Below, piece by piece: positions 1 through 6,798 of a DNA stretch of 64,000 nt. Both the position numbers and the translations under genes were made by a program. The stretch lies in assembly GCA_938084685.1 (NCBI GenBank), contig CALKGE010000001.1:1-64000 (forward strand), read 5' to 3'. The stretch is from an uncultured Pirellulaceae bacterium. GTDB lineage: Bacteria > Planctomycetota > Planctomycetia > Pirellulales > Pirellulaceae. Positions within the stretch are counted from its first letter, which is position 1; the number at the start of each line of letters is the position of its first letter. Under the pieces are notes generated by a model. It saw nothing but the letters and a program-made list of their open reading frames with translations. It ran no database searches and was not told the origin of the DNA.

Positions 1-37
1 ACGACACAAAATCATTTTCAGAAGATAGGTAAAGGAA

Positions 38-1231
38 ATGGCCAAGGAGACTTTCGAACGTACAAAACCCCACGTCAACGTGGGTACGATCGGCCACATT
101 GACCATGGTAAAACAACCACCACTGGTGCGATTCTTGCAGTACAGGCTGCCAAGGGTCTGGCTGAATTCAAGGAATACTCCGAGATTGCAAAAGGTGGTA
201 CAGTTCGCGATGAAACTAAGACTGTTACCATTGCTGTAGCTCACGTTGAGTATGAAAGTGAAACTCGTCACTACGCACACATTGACTGTCCTGGACACGC
301 TGACTTCATTAAAAACATGATCACCGGTGCTGCTCAGATGGACGGTGCGATTTTGGTGGTTTCAGCTGCTGACGGACCAATGCCTCAGACTAAAGAGCAT
401 GTCCTGTTGGCAAAGCAGGTCGACGTACCAGCAATTGTGGTATTCCTCAACAAATGTGACCTCGTGGATGACGAAGAGCTGCTGGAATTGGTGGAACTCG
501 AAGTTCGTGAACTGTTGAGCAAGTACGACTTCGACGGTGACAACGCAACGATCGTTCGTGGTTCGGCATTGCCTGCTTATCAGAATCCTTCCGATCCTGA
601 AGCTTCTGCTTGTATTAGCGAACTGGTCGCAGCCATTGATGCCAACGTTCCAGAACCGGATCGTGATGAAGATAAGCCATTTTTGATGGCCATCGAAGAC
701 GTCTTCTCCATTGAAGGTCGTGGTACTGTGGCAACAGGTCGTATCGAGCGTGGTGTGATCAACGTTGGCGACGATGTTGAAATCGTTGGCCTGAAAGATA
801 CTCACACCACTACATGTACTGGTGTAGAGATGTTCCGCAAGCTGCTCGATAAGGGTATGGCTGGGGACAATGTTGGGTGTCTTCTGCGTGGTGTGAAACG
901 AGAAGAAATCGAACGTGGACAGGTTCTCGCTGCTCCTGGTAGTATCACTCCTCACTTCAAATTCGAAGGAGAAGTTTACTGTCTGAGTAAAGAAGAAGGT
1001 GGACGTCACACTCCATTCTTCAGCGGTTACCGACCTCAATTCTTCTTCCGTACCACCGACGTGACAGGTACAGCAAATCTGCTGGGCGCTGAAATGTGCA
1101 TGCCTGGCGACAATGTCAAAATGGAAGTAGAACTGCACAAGCCGATCGCGATGGACGAAGGAGTACGCTTCGCTATCCGTGAAGGTGGTCGAACTGTCGG
1201 TTCTGGCGTAGTAACAAAGATTGTCGAGTAA
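38..1231 (+). CDS. tuf: Elongation factor Tu
   Basis: EF-Tu is the GTPase that carries aminoacyl-tRNA to the ribosomal A site. At 397 residues it has family length. Seen directly: P-loop GHIDHGKT (residues 19-26), DCPGH switch II (83-87), NKCD, and the domain 2/3 stretches ERGQVLA and GGRHTPFF. The switch I stretch is atypical: residues 61-67 read KTVTIAV where most bacteria have an RGITINT-type sequence, although the Thr that coordinates Mg2+ (T64) is kept. To my recollection this variant is typical of planctomycetes. The gene opens the window just upstream of tRNA-Trp and secE, instead of lying in the str operon after EF-G. Confidence 0.98.
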   Translation: MAKETFERTKPHVNVGTIGHIDHGKTTTTGAILAVQAAKGLAEFKEYSEIAKGGTVRDETKTVTIAVAHVEYESETRHYAHIDCPGHADFIKNMITGAAQMDGAILVVSAADGPMPQTKEHVLLAKQVDVPAIVVFLNKCDLVDDEELLELVELEVRELLSKYDFDGDNATIVRGSALPAYQNPSDPEASACISELVAAIDANVPEPDRDEDKPFLMAIEDVFSIEGRGTVATGRIERGVINVGDDVEIVGLKDTHTTTCTGVEMFRKLLDKGMAGDNVGCLLRGVKREEIERGQVLAAPGSITPHFKFEGEVYCLSKEEGGRHTPFFSGYRPQFFFRTTDVTGTANLLGAEMCMPGDNVKMEVELHKPIAMDEGVRFAIREGGRTVGSGVVTKIVE

Positions 1232-1250
1232 GACTCGGGGATCTTTAAAC

Positions 1251-1326
1251 AGGGGTGTAGCTCAATTGGTAGAGCATTGGTTTCCAAAACCAAAGGTTGC
1301 GGGTTCAAGTCCCTCCGCCCCTGCCA
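1251..1326 (+). tRNA. tRNA-Trp (anticodon CCA)
   Basis: The sequence folds as a standard cloverleaf of 76 nt. The acceptor arm AGGGGTG pairs with CGCCCCT through one G-T pair. The anticodon arm is TTGGT / ACCAA with loop TTCCAAA, giving anticodon CCA for Trp. The T-loop reads GGTTCAAGTCC, and the 3' CCA is encoded. It lies 19 nt after tuf and ahead of secE-nusG, a neighbourhood seen in many bacteria. Confidence 0.97.
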
Positions 1327-1339
1327 TATAATCCTTGAT

Positions 1340-1370
1340 CCGAGCTGCAGGAATTTCACCTGCTTCTCGG
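1340..1370 (+). terminator. Hairpin downstream of tRNA-Trp
   Basis: Nested stems CCGAG/CTCGG (1340-1344 with 1366-1370) and GCAGG/CCTGC (1347-1351 with 1359-1363) form a compact hairpin 14 nt after the tRNA CCA end. No T-run follows, so it may act in tRNA 3' processing or as a weak terminator rather than a classical intrinsic terminator. Confidence 0.4.
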
Positions 1371-1510
1371 GTCAGGGGATATTTAGTTGAAAGTACAACA
1401 CTGATTTACTCATCGTGCGGGATGGATCTGTTACACGTACGAGAGTTTCCACCGCTTAGGTGGACAGCAATTCCTCAACGCTGGAAGATGATTCGAGGTT
1501 TTGTTGAATA

Positions 1511-1558
1511 AGAGTCAGAGGTCATCTGGATCGCCAGGTGGCAGGAAAACCTGACTCT
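1511..1558 (+). terminator. Branched hairpin, possible terminator between tRNA-Trp and secE
   Basis: The outer 8-bp stem AGAGTCAG (1511-1518) pairs with CTGACTCT (1551-1558). Inside it, CATCTGG (1523-1529) pairs with CCAGGTG (1534-1540) around the loop ATCG. A short run GATTTTGG follows. The stem is solid but the T-run is weak, so terminator function is an inference. Confidence 0.4.
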
Positions 1559-1709
1559 GATTTTGGCCTGATGGACTCAGAGCTGGAATATGATAGCGGG
1601 AAACTATCATAAATCCAACTGAACCATTGCTTCTGAGGCTGAGTAGTCGGTTAGTAACTCAGAGCTCCTTTATCCGATTAACTGGATTGATCGGAGGTCT
1701 GAATATTAA

Positions 1710-2204
1710 TTGGATGACAACGACGTAATGTCTAAAAGCACAAATTCGCAGTCTACTGGTAAGTCAGAACAGACCGCGGTCAATGTTAAACTGTTGGGAA
1801 CTTTGTTCAGCGCAACTCGCCATCGCCCTACGATGGGGTTGGTAACGCGCCGTACGACCATGTTGACATTGATTATTGTGTTTGCTTTAGGGATTTGGTC
1901 ACTCAACATTTGGGTCAAAGGTAATTTAGAGGGTTCGTTATTCGGGCTCGATATCAATTACACCTGCGGTTTTCTGTTAGTGGCTTCATTCTGGTTTAGC
2001 TACCGCATTGTGCACTGGTTTAAATTCGCCGAGTTTTTAATTGCCGTGCAGAACGAAATGGCGAAGGTTTCCTGGCCGAAACGCCCGGAACTGGTTCGCA
2101 GTTCCTTCGTTGTTATCTTGACCATGTTTTTACTTACAGCGGCCTTGTTCGGGTATGACCTGGTCTGGCAGCTGCTGCTGAAGGCGATTGGTATTAGTGC
2201 TTAG
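1710..2204 (+). CDS. secE: Preprotein translocase subunit SecE
   Basis: SecE is the small clamp subunit of the SecYEG channel in the inner membrane. The C-terminal part carries the family hallmark, an amphipathic helix with NEMAKVSWPKRPEL, followed by a transmembrane helix. Two extra hydrophobic segments precede it (about residues 50-70 and 82-100), so this is the longer three-helix form (164 residues) as in E. coli, not the single-helix 60-residue form. The TTG at 1710 has GGAGGT 11 nt upstream; an in-frame ATG at 1728 is the alternative. The partner secY lies about 27 kb downstream in the same supercluster. Confidence 0.93.
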   Translation: MDDNDVMSKSTNSQSTGKSEQTAVNVKLLGTLFSATRHRPTMGLVTRRTTMLTLIIVFALGIWSLNIWVKGNLEGSLFGLDINYTCGFLLVASFWFSYRIVHWFKFAEFLIAVQNEMAKVSWPKRPELVRSSFVVILTMFLLTAALFGYDLVWQLLLKAIGISA

Positions 2205-2346
2205 CTGACGTTTCAGCTGAGGATGAAACCACAACCTGAGCAACCCTTTTAGAATCCTGTCAGGTTATTCACTGATCGGATTACTACCCTGATAAGTTAC
2301 CAGTCTGACTCCCCAGTCAGTGGTATTTGTGTTCGGAGTTTTTACC

Positions 2347-3294
2347 GTGAACGAATTTCAAGACGAATCCAATGAGTCGTTAGAACCACAGTCCGAATCT
2401 GTGGCTGACGACAACGTTTCCCAAGATTCTGTTCAAGATTCTGTTCCTGAAGAAGTCAGCGGCGAAGCGGCAGAAGTGCAGCAGGACTCGCCAGCTGAAA
2501 CGGAAGCTGCCGTGGAGCAACCAGTCACAGAAGTCACATCTGCTGAACCTGCAGAAGCAGAAGCTGAAACTGTAGAAACAGTAGCAGCGGACGTGCAGGA
2601 AGAAGCAGAAGCAGAAGCAGAAGAGCAGGTAGAACCTGAACCAGAACCTGAACCAGAACCTGAGCCGGTTGTTGAAGAGCCTGAAGTTGCTGACGAAGAC
2701 GCTCCGTTTGATCCTCACAACATCCCCAAGAAATACGATAGCCAGACATTTGCGTGGTACATCCTGAAGGTGCAGGTAAACCGTGAAACTTCCATCCGCG
2801 ACGGACTGCTACGACGCATCAAGATGGAAGGACTCGAAGATTACTTTGAAGAGGTCATTGTCCCGACCGAGGACATTGTCGAGTTTACTCGCAGTGGAAA
2901 ACGAAAGGTTGTAAAACGCAAGCTTTATCCCGGCTACATCATGGTCAGGATGATGCTGCAGGACGAATCCTGGTTCCTTGTCCGTGAGACTCCGGGAATC
3001 GGTGACTTCACAGGTACTTTTGGTAAGCCGACGCCGATGCCGGCAGATGAAGTAGAACGAATTCTGAGTGTCGCTCTGCCTGAAGAAGATACCGAGGGTG
3101 ATGAGCCACAACTCAGGACAGCTATTCCATTCAAGGCGGGTGATCGAGTACGAGTCAAGGATGGAAACTTCCAGAACTTTGAAGGCGAAGTGGATGGTAT
3201 TGACGAAGCCAACGGGCGGGTTACTTTGATTATCAACATCTTCGGCCGAAGTACTCCTGTCGAACTTGAACACTGGCAGATCGAAGAGATTTAA
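2347..3294 (+). CDS. nusG: Transcription termination/antitermination protein NusG
   Basis: NusG binds RNA polymerase and links it to Rho or the ribosome. The NGN domain starts near FAWYILKVQVNR and includes YPGYIMVRM; the C-terminal KOW domain starts at FKAGDRVRVKDG. The GTG at 2347 is chosen because GGAG lies 8 nt upstream; a GTG at 2320 opens the frame earlier without a ribosome site. The protein is 315 residues against about 180 for E. coli. The excess is an N-terminal acidic region of about 130 residues rich in Glu, Ala, Val and Pro, including an (EP)n stretch encoded by a 12-nt tandem repeat. The order secE-nusG-rplKA is conventional. Confidence 0.95.
   Translation: MNEFQDESNESLEPQSESVADDNVSQDSVQDSVPEEVSGEAAEVQQDSPAETEAAVEQPVTEVTSAEPAEAEAETVETVAADVQEEAEAEAEEQVEPEPEPEPEPEPVVEEPEVADEDAPFDPHNIPKKYDSQTFAWYILKVQVNRETSIRDGLLRRIKMEGLEDYFEEVIVPTEDIVEFTRSGKRKVVKRKLYPGYIMVRMMLQDESWFLVRETPGIGDFTGTFGKPTPMPADEVERILSVALPEEDTEGDEPQLRTAIPFKAGDRVRVKDGNFQNFEGEVDGIDEANGRVTLIINIFGRSTPVELEHWQIEEI
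2632..2667 (+). repeat. 12-nt tandem repeat encoding the Glu-Pro stretch of NusG
   Basis: GAACCTGAACCA occurs twice in direct succession (2632-2643, 2644-2655), followed by the variant GAACCTGAGCCG (2656-2667). Together they encode alternating Glu-Pro. A hexamer-like GAAGCA repeat lies just upstream (about 2600-2625). Confidence 0.85.
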
Positions 3295-3402
3295 TCACAA
3301 CTTACATTTTGGCCGTTGGCACGAGAGGCGTTGACCGTCAGTGCTGTTGGCCTTCGCATGAAAACAACCAATCACAACTGTGATATTTAACGGTGACTAG
3401 AA

Positions 3403-3828
3403 ATGGCTAAAGAAGTAGTAGGAGAAACTAAATTCCAGGTACCCGGCGGTCAGGCAACGCCTGCTCCACCAGTCGGTACAGCACTCGGTAAATTCGGAGT
3501 GAACCTTGGGGATTTCGTGACTCAGTTTAATGACCGCACGCGTGAACTCAACGGAACTCCTGTTCCTGTGATCGTCACAGTCTACAACGACCGCAGTTTT
3601 GACTTTATTGTCAAGAGTCCGCCGGCAGCCTCGCTGCTGAAGGAAGCCGCTGGCATCGCAAAGGGATCAGGAGAACCGCACGTCACCAAAGTTGGCAGCG
3701 TGACGATTGATCAGATTGATGAAATCATCAAAGTGAAGATGGCAGACCTGAACGCTCGTGATACCGAACATGCTCGCAATATCATCAAAGGTACTGCTCG
3801 TAGCATGGGCATCACTGTAGACGAGTAA
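3403..3828 (+). CDS. rplK: 50S ribosomal protein L11
   Basis: L11 forms the GTPase-associated centre with 23S rRNA helices 43/44 and helps EF-G, EF-Tu and release factors. The family start is clear: FQVPGGQATPAPPVGTALG, whose Pro-rich stretch makes the thiostrepton-site linker. The C-terminal RNA-binding domain ends in GTARSMGITVDE. Its 141 residues match the family exactly. The initial ATG follows a short leader without a strong Shine-Dalgarno. It is paired with rplA 40 nt downstream, the usual L11 operon, where L1 often represses translation. Confidence 0.98.
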   Translation: MAKEVVGETKFQVPGGQATPAPPVGTALGKFGVNLGDFVTQFNDRTRELNGTPVPVIVTVYNDRSFDFIVKSPPAASLLKEAAGIAKGSGEPHVTKVGSVTIDQIDEIIKVKMADLNARDTEHARNIIKGTARSMGITVDE

Positions 3829-3868
3829 TTAATACAAAAACCACTTAGTAATACTGGTAAATAAAAAG

Positions 3869-4549
3869 ATGGCTAAGAAATCAAAACGATATCTGGCACA
3901 ACTTGAAAAAGCTGAAGCCGCCGGAGCCTTAAGTGTGACGGAAGCGGTTGGATTGCTGAAATCATTTGGCGATACCAAGTTTGATCAGACTGTCGAAATC
4001 CATATGAGTCTGGGAATCGATCCCAAGCAGGCTGATCAGATCATCCGAGGCTCGCTCGCATTGACACACGGCATCGGGCGTGAGCTCCGTATCGTCGTCT
4101 TCGCCAAAGGCGAGAATGCTTCGGCAGCAGAAGCAGCCGGAGTGGATGAAGTTGGTGCCGAAGACCTGGCCAAGAAGATCAGCGACGGCTGGACAGATTT
4201 TGACGTCTGTATTGCCACGCCTGACATGATGGGTCTGGTCGGACCACTCGGGAAAGTACTTGGGCCCCGCGGCCTGATGCCATCCCCTCGTGCTGGCACA
4301 GTCACTCCAGATGTCGCTCGCGTTGTCGGTGAATACAAAGCGGGTAAGATCGAGTTCCGTAACGACCCCGGTGGAAACGTGCATGCCGTTGTAGGACGCC
4401 TCAGTTTTGAGCCCGCTCAGCTGGAAGACAACATTAACGAATTCATCAGCCACATTGATTCACTCAAGCCGGCAACCATCAAAGGAACTTACGTGAAAGG
4501 TATTTCCGTCTGTGCCACGATGAGCCCTGGAATCGAAGTCGGTATTTAA
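3869..4549 (+). CDS. rplA: 50S ribosomal protein L1
   Basis: L1 builds the mobile L1 stalk that guides deacylated tRNA out of the E site. Recognisable features are the N-terminal [12 protein letters not shown], the central [16 protein letters not shown] loop, and the C-terminal [15 protein letters not shown]. It has 226 residues against 234 in E. coli. It follows rplK in the L11-L1 pair; in many bacteria L1 is the autogenous repressor of this pair. I did not identify a specific L1 mimic site here. The 100 nt before rplJ contain no ORF. Confidence 0.98.
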   Translation: MAKKSKRYLAQLEKAEAAGALSVTEAVGLLKSFGDTKFDQTVEIHMSLGIDPKQADQIIRGSLALTHGIGRELRIVVFAKGENASAAEAAGVDEVGAEDLAKKISDGWTDFDVCIATPDMMGLVGPLGKVLGPRGLMPSPRAGTVTPDVARVVGEYKAGKIEFRNDPGGNVHAVVGRLSFEPAQLEDNINEFISHIDSLKPATIKGTYVKGISVCATMSPGIEVGI

Positions 4550-4649
4550 TAAACCCAATTTAACCCAAGTTTGGAAAACAGTGTCCACGTGAATCTGAAA
4601 GGTTCGGACTCGCAGTCAGGCACTGACATTCATCAATAAGTACGAGACA

Positions 4650-5351
4650 ATGAGTAAATTCGTCAAGAACTTGATCGTCGATCAGATAAAGAAAGAACTC
4701 GCAGAAGTACAGGACTGCGTGTTAGTTAACGTGATCGGACTGGACGCCGGGGAATCCGGTCAGTTACGCGATCGTTTGCATGAAAAGAACATCAACATCC
4801 GAGTTGTCAAAAAGAGTCTGGCAATTCGCGCTACCGAAGGCACCACCCTGGCGCCCGCCTTTGAAGGGGTTGGGGGTAGTGTCGCCGTCTGTTGGGGCGG
4901 CAGCGATTTTGTTTCCATGGTGAAAGAGATCGTCGAGCTGGACAAAGACGAAAACAACTTCGAAGCATTTGCTGCCTGTGGTGGTGTACTCGACGGAGAA
5001 GCACTCACTCCAGCCGCCGTTGCTGAAATTAGTAAGTGGCCTACTCGGGAAGAAGTACTGGCAACCATTGTCGCTCAGCTACTTGGCCCTGGAGCCACCC
5101 TGTCTGCCCAGCTGATTGGCCCCGGTGGAACTCTGGCTGCTCAGATCAGTGAGATCGATGGAGCCGGCACGGGTGCCAGCGAAGAAGTTGCAGCGGAAGA
5201 CACCGAAGAAGCTCCAGCTGAAGAAGCTGTCGCAGAAGAGGCTCCTGCTGAAGAAGCAGCCAATGAAGAGGAATCAATAGAAGAAGCACCAGCCGAAGAG
5301 GCGAGTGCTGACGCTGAACAGGAGGATGCCGAAGAGGCATCTGACGAATAA
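4650..5351 (+). CDS. rplJ: 50S ribosomal protein L10 with acidic C-terminal tail
   Basis: L10 anchors the L7/L12 dimers to the stalk base. The N-terminal rRNA-binding domain is conserved: IRVVKKSLAIRA and the FEGVGG stretch. It is 233 residues against 165-175 normally. The L12-binding helix region (around residues 135-170) is followed by about 60 residues dominated by Glu and Ala, with repeated EEAPAEEA-like units. The tail is in frame and continuous to the stop, so it is not a frameshift artefact. The gene precedes rplL, as expected for the L8 stalk complex. Confidence 0.96.
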   Translation: MSKFVKNLIVDQIKKELAEVQDCVLVNVIGLDAGESGQLRDRLHEKNINIRVVKKSLAIRATEGTTLAPAFEGVGGSVAVCWGGSDFVSMVKEIVELDKDENNFEAFAACGGVLDGEALTPAAVAEISKWPTREEVLATIVAQLLGPGATLSAQLIGPGGTLAAQISEIDGAGTGASEEVAAEDTEEAPAEEAVAEEAPAEEAANEEESIEEAPAEEASADAEQEDAEEASDE

Positions 5352-5498
5352 GTTTGTTTTCCGAATCCCGCCGTTGGGATCCGGAGACTTTTGAATACAA
5401 ATGTATTTTTTGTTTTTGCAGTCGGAAATAACCCAGTAGGTACAGCTCCGTAGGGTTTCCGAGTTGCCCAGATAAAGTGAGAAAGGCTTAATCTGAAA

Positions 5499-5915
5499 AT
5501 GTCTGACGAAGCAGCAACAGTAGAAGTATCTGCCGAACTCTCAGCCTTAGGCGATCAGCTTGCGGAATTGTCCCTCAAGCAGGCCAAAGAACTCAGTGAC
5601 TACCTCAAAAACGAGCACGGTATTGAAGCCGCTGCTGGTGGTGGTGCCGTTGTCGTAGCCGCACCCGGTGGTGATGGTGGTGATGGCGCAGCCGCTGAAG
5701 AGAAAACTGAATTCAATGTTGTTCTAACTGGCTTTGGCGACAAGAAATTGAATGTCGTTAAAGAAGTGAAGAACATCACTGGCCAAAGCCTGATGGATGC
5801 CAAGAAGCTGGTTGAAGGTGTACCTGCCACAATCAAAGAAGGTGCAGCCAAAGACGAAGCGGAAGCTATCAAGGAAAAGCTCGAAGCTGCCGGTGGTACT
5901 GTAGAACTTCAATAG
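5499..5915 (+). CDS. rplL: 50S ribosomal protein L7/L12
   Basis: L7/L12 is the multicopy stalk protein that recruits translational GTPases. The N-terminal dimerisation helix, a Gly/Ala-rich hinge ([20 protein letters not shown] at about residues 45-65) and the C-terminal domain [19 protein letters not shown] through [20 protein letters not shown] are all present. Its 138 residues exceed the usual 120-128, mainly through a longer N-terminal arm and hinge. A 147-nt gap separates it from rplJ. Downstream there is an unusually long 883-nt interval before rpoB. Confidence 0.98.
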   Translation: MSDEAATVEVSAELSALGDQLAELSLKQAKELSDYLKNEHGIEAAAGGGAVVVAAPGGDGGDGAAAEEKTEFNVVLTGFGDKKLNVVKEVKNITGQSLMDAKKLVEGVPATIKEGAAKDEAEAIKEKLEAAGGTVELQ

Positions 5916-5944
5916 TTCGCAGAATATCCCGACAGTCGGATGTA

Positions 5945-5958
5945 GCTTTGCCGTTACA
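5945..5958 (+). repeat. Direct repeat GCTTTGCCGTTACA, copy 1
   Basis: This is an exact 14-nt match to 6164-6177, start-to-start spacing 219 nt. The inner TTTGCCGTTACA recurs in the hairpin after rpoC (14979-14990). The spacing does not look like an insertion sequence. Confidence 0.7.
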
Positions 5959-6163
5959 ACATCAGCAGATCACAGGGAAAAACCAGACGATTTCGAATGA
6001 TTCGTTTTCGGTATTCTCTCTGTGCATTCTGCCGGGCTTTCTGAGTTTTTGTTGACAGGCGATGCTGTATCCTCTGGTTTTTCCAGGATGGATTAAGCGT
6101 GCGCAGCTTGTTGCGCTCTCGCTTAGTTTTCGGATTCCAGTAAAAACGGTGGATATTCATCCT

Positions 6164-6177
6164 GCTTTGCCGTTACA
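6164..6177 (+). repeat. Direct repeat GCTTTGCCGTTACA, copy 2
   Basis: This is the second exact copy of the 14-mer found at 5945-5958. The two copies bracket a roughly 205-nt segment without a recognised gene. Confidence 0.7.
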
Positions 6178-6627
6178 CTAGAGCGTTGACTTAGTGACGC
6201 TGTTGGCGGGCAAATGCAGTTACTATCTGGAAGAATGGGAGCCTGAAAGTCGAACGACGGCTTTTGGGTGGGGGACAGTGAGCACAATCGTCTTGGTGTT
6301 CCCTTTCAGCTTCAGATAGTTTGAATTTCCGGAACTAGTACATTGGCAGCCCAAGTTAGGGTTACCAGCCCCGGTTCGAGTGATGCAGCCGGGATTGTGA
6401 AAGGTGGTCGTTTGACTCAGGTTAGTATCGCCAGAAGTTTTTCAAAAAAATTCTTCGACGATTACAAAACCCAGGAAGTAACTGCGCAGAATGTGCGCGC
6501 TTCTCTGATCTCACGACGATCCTCTCAATCCAACCATGGCACTCATTCCCCAGGGACTTGCCAGTTCCCAACACCTGACAGCATGGGATTGAACGAAAAC
6601 GACCACGCACTATTTGAAATCTGAAAG

Positions 6628-6672
6628 AAGCATGTCTCACCCGTTTGTTCGGGGTAGACATGCTTTGTTTTT
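6628..6672 (+). terminator. Intrinsic terminator or attenuator upstream of rpoB
   Basis: A 10-bp stem AAGCATGTCT (6628-6637) / AGACATGCTT (6656-6665) is extended by ACCC/GGGT across one bulged base, closed by a short loop, and followed by TTGTTTTTT. This is the classical Rho-independent layout. It would end or attenuate transcripts entering from rplJL. Confidence 0.85.
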
Positions 6673-6697
6673 TGGATGTACGGCAGTGCTACCCCAC

Positions 6698-6726
6698 CTG
6701 ACACTCGGAACAGAACTAATTATTAA
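6698..6726 (+). promoter_or_regulatory. Putative promoter for rpoBC
   Basis: CTGACA (6698-6703) and TATTAA (6721-6726) are separated by exactly 17 nt, 73 nt upstream of the rpoB start and just downstream of the terminator. The fit to the sigma70-type consensus is good, but the assignment rests on sequence alone. Confidence 0.5.
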
Positions 6727-6798
6727 CCCCACTAACGACGTGAAACCGTAAGTTGATCTTCCTTTCAAGCAGATCACTTTTTTCCACGGAGCAACAAC

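Larger units (their letters stand above)
1327..1709 (+). other. Gene-free, hairpin-rich interval before secE
   Basis: This 383-nt stretch has no credible ORF on either strand. By eye it contains four hairpins: 1340-1370; TCCACC/GGTGGA at 1448-1464; a long branched one at 1511-1558 (outer stem AGAGTCAG/CTGACTCT with inner CATCTGG/CCAGGTG, followed by GATTTTGG); and a perfect 7-bp stem at 1590-1610. It could be a terminator region plus a secE-nusG leader. No convincing -35/-10 pair was found. Confidence 0.5.
5916..6798 (+). other. 883-nt interval between rplL and rpoB without a convincing gene
   Basis: The interval contains a pair of 14-nt direct repeats (5945-5958, 6164-6177), a strong intrinsic terminator (6628-6672), and a promoter-like sequence (6698-6726) before rpoB. 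A 93-codon TTG frame (6343-6624) and a 68-codon minus-strand frame (5954-6160) are open, but neither looks like a known protein. Regulatory or small-RNA content is possible. In other bacteria the rplL-rpoB gap often carries an attenuator. Confidence 0.55.

Noticed and set aside
362..1138. 258-codon frame antisense to tuf
   Set aside because: Shadow of strong codon bias in tuf; the translation is Phe/Ser/Thr-rich and resembles nothing.
2380..2749. Phe/Leu-rich frames opposite the NusG acidic arm
   Set aside because: They arise from the complementary strand of Glu/Pro repeats and have no independent support.
5954..6160. 68-codon basic minus-strand frame between the two direct repeats
   Set aside because: No ribosome site, no recognisable family and opposite to all neighbours; the position between repeats is suggestive but not enough.
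5945..6177. Small mobile element between the 14-nt repeats
   Set aside because: No terminal inverted repeats, transposase or target duplication; the repeats are too short and not at clean borders.
6343..6624. 93-codon TTG frame ending just before the rpoB-upstream terminator
   Set aside because: Composition is Ser/Thr/Asn-rich without any known domain, the start is weak, and a regulatory reading of the interval explains it better. Conservation data would be needed.
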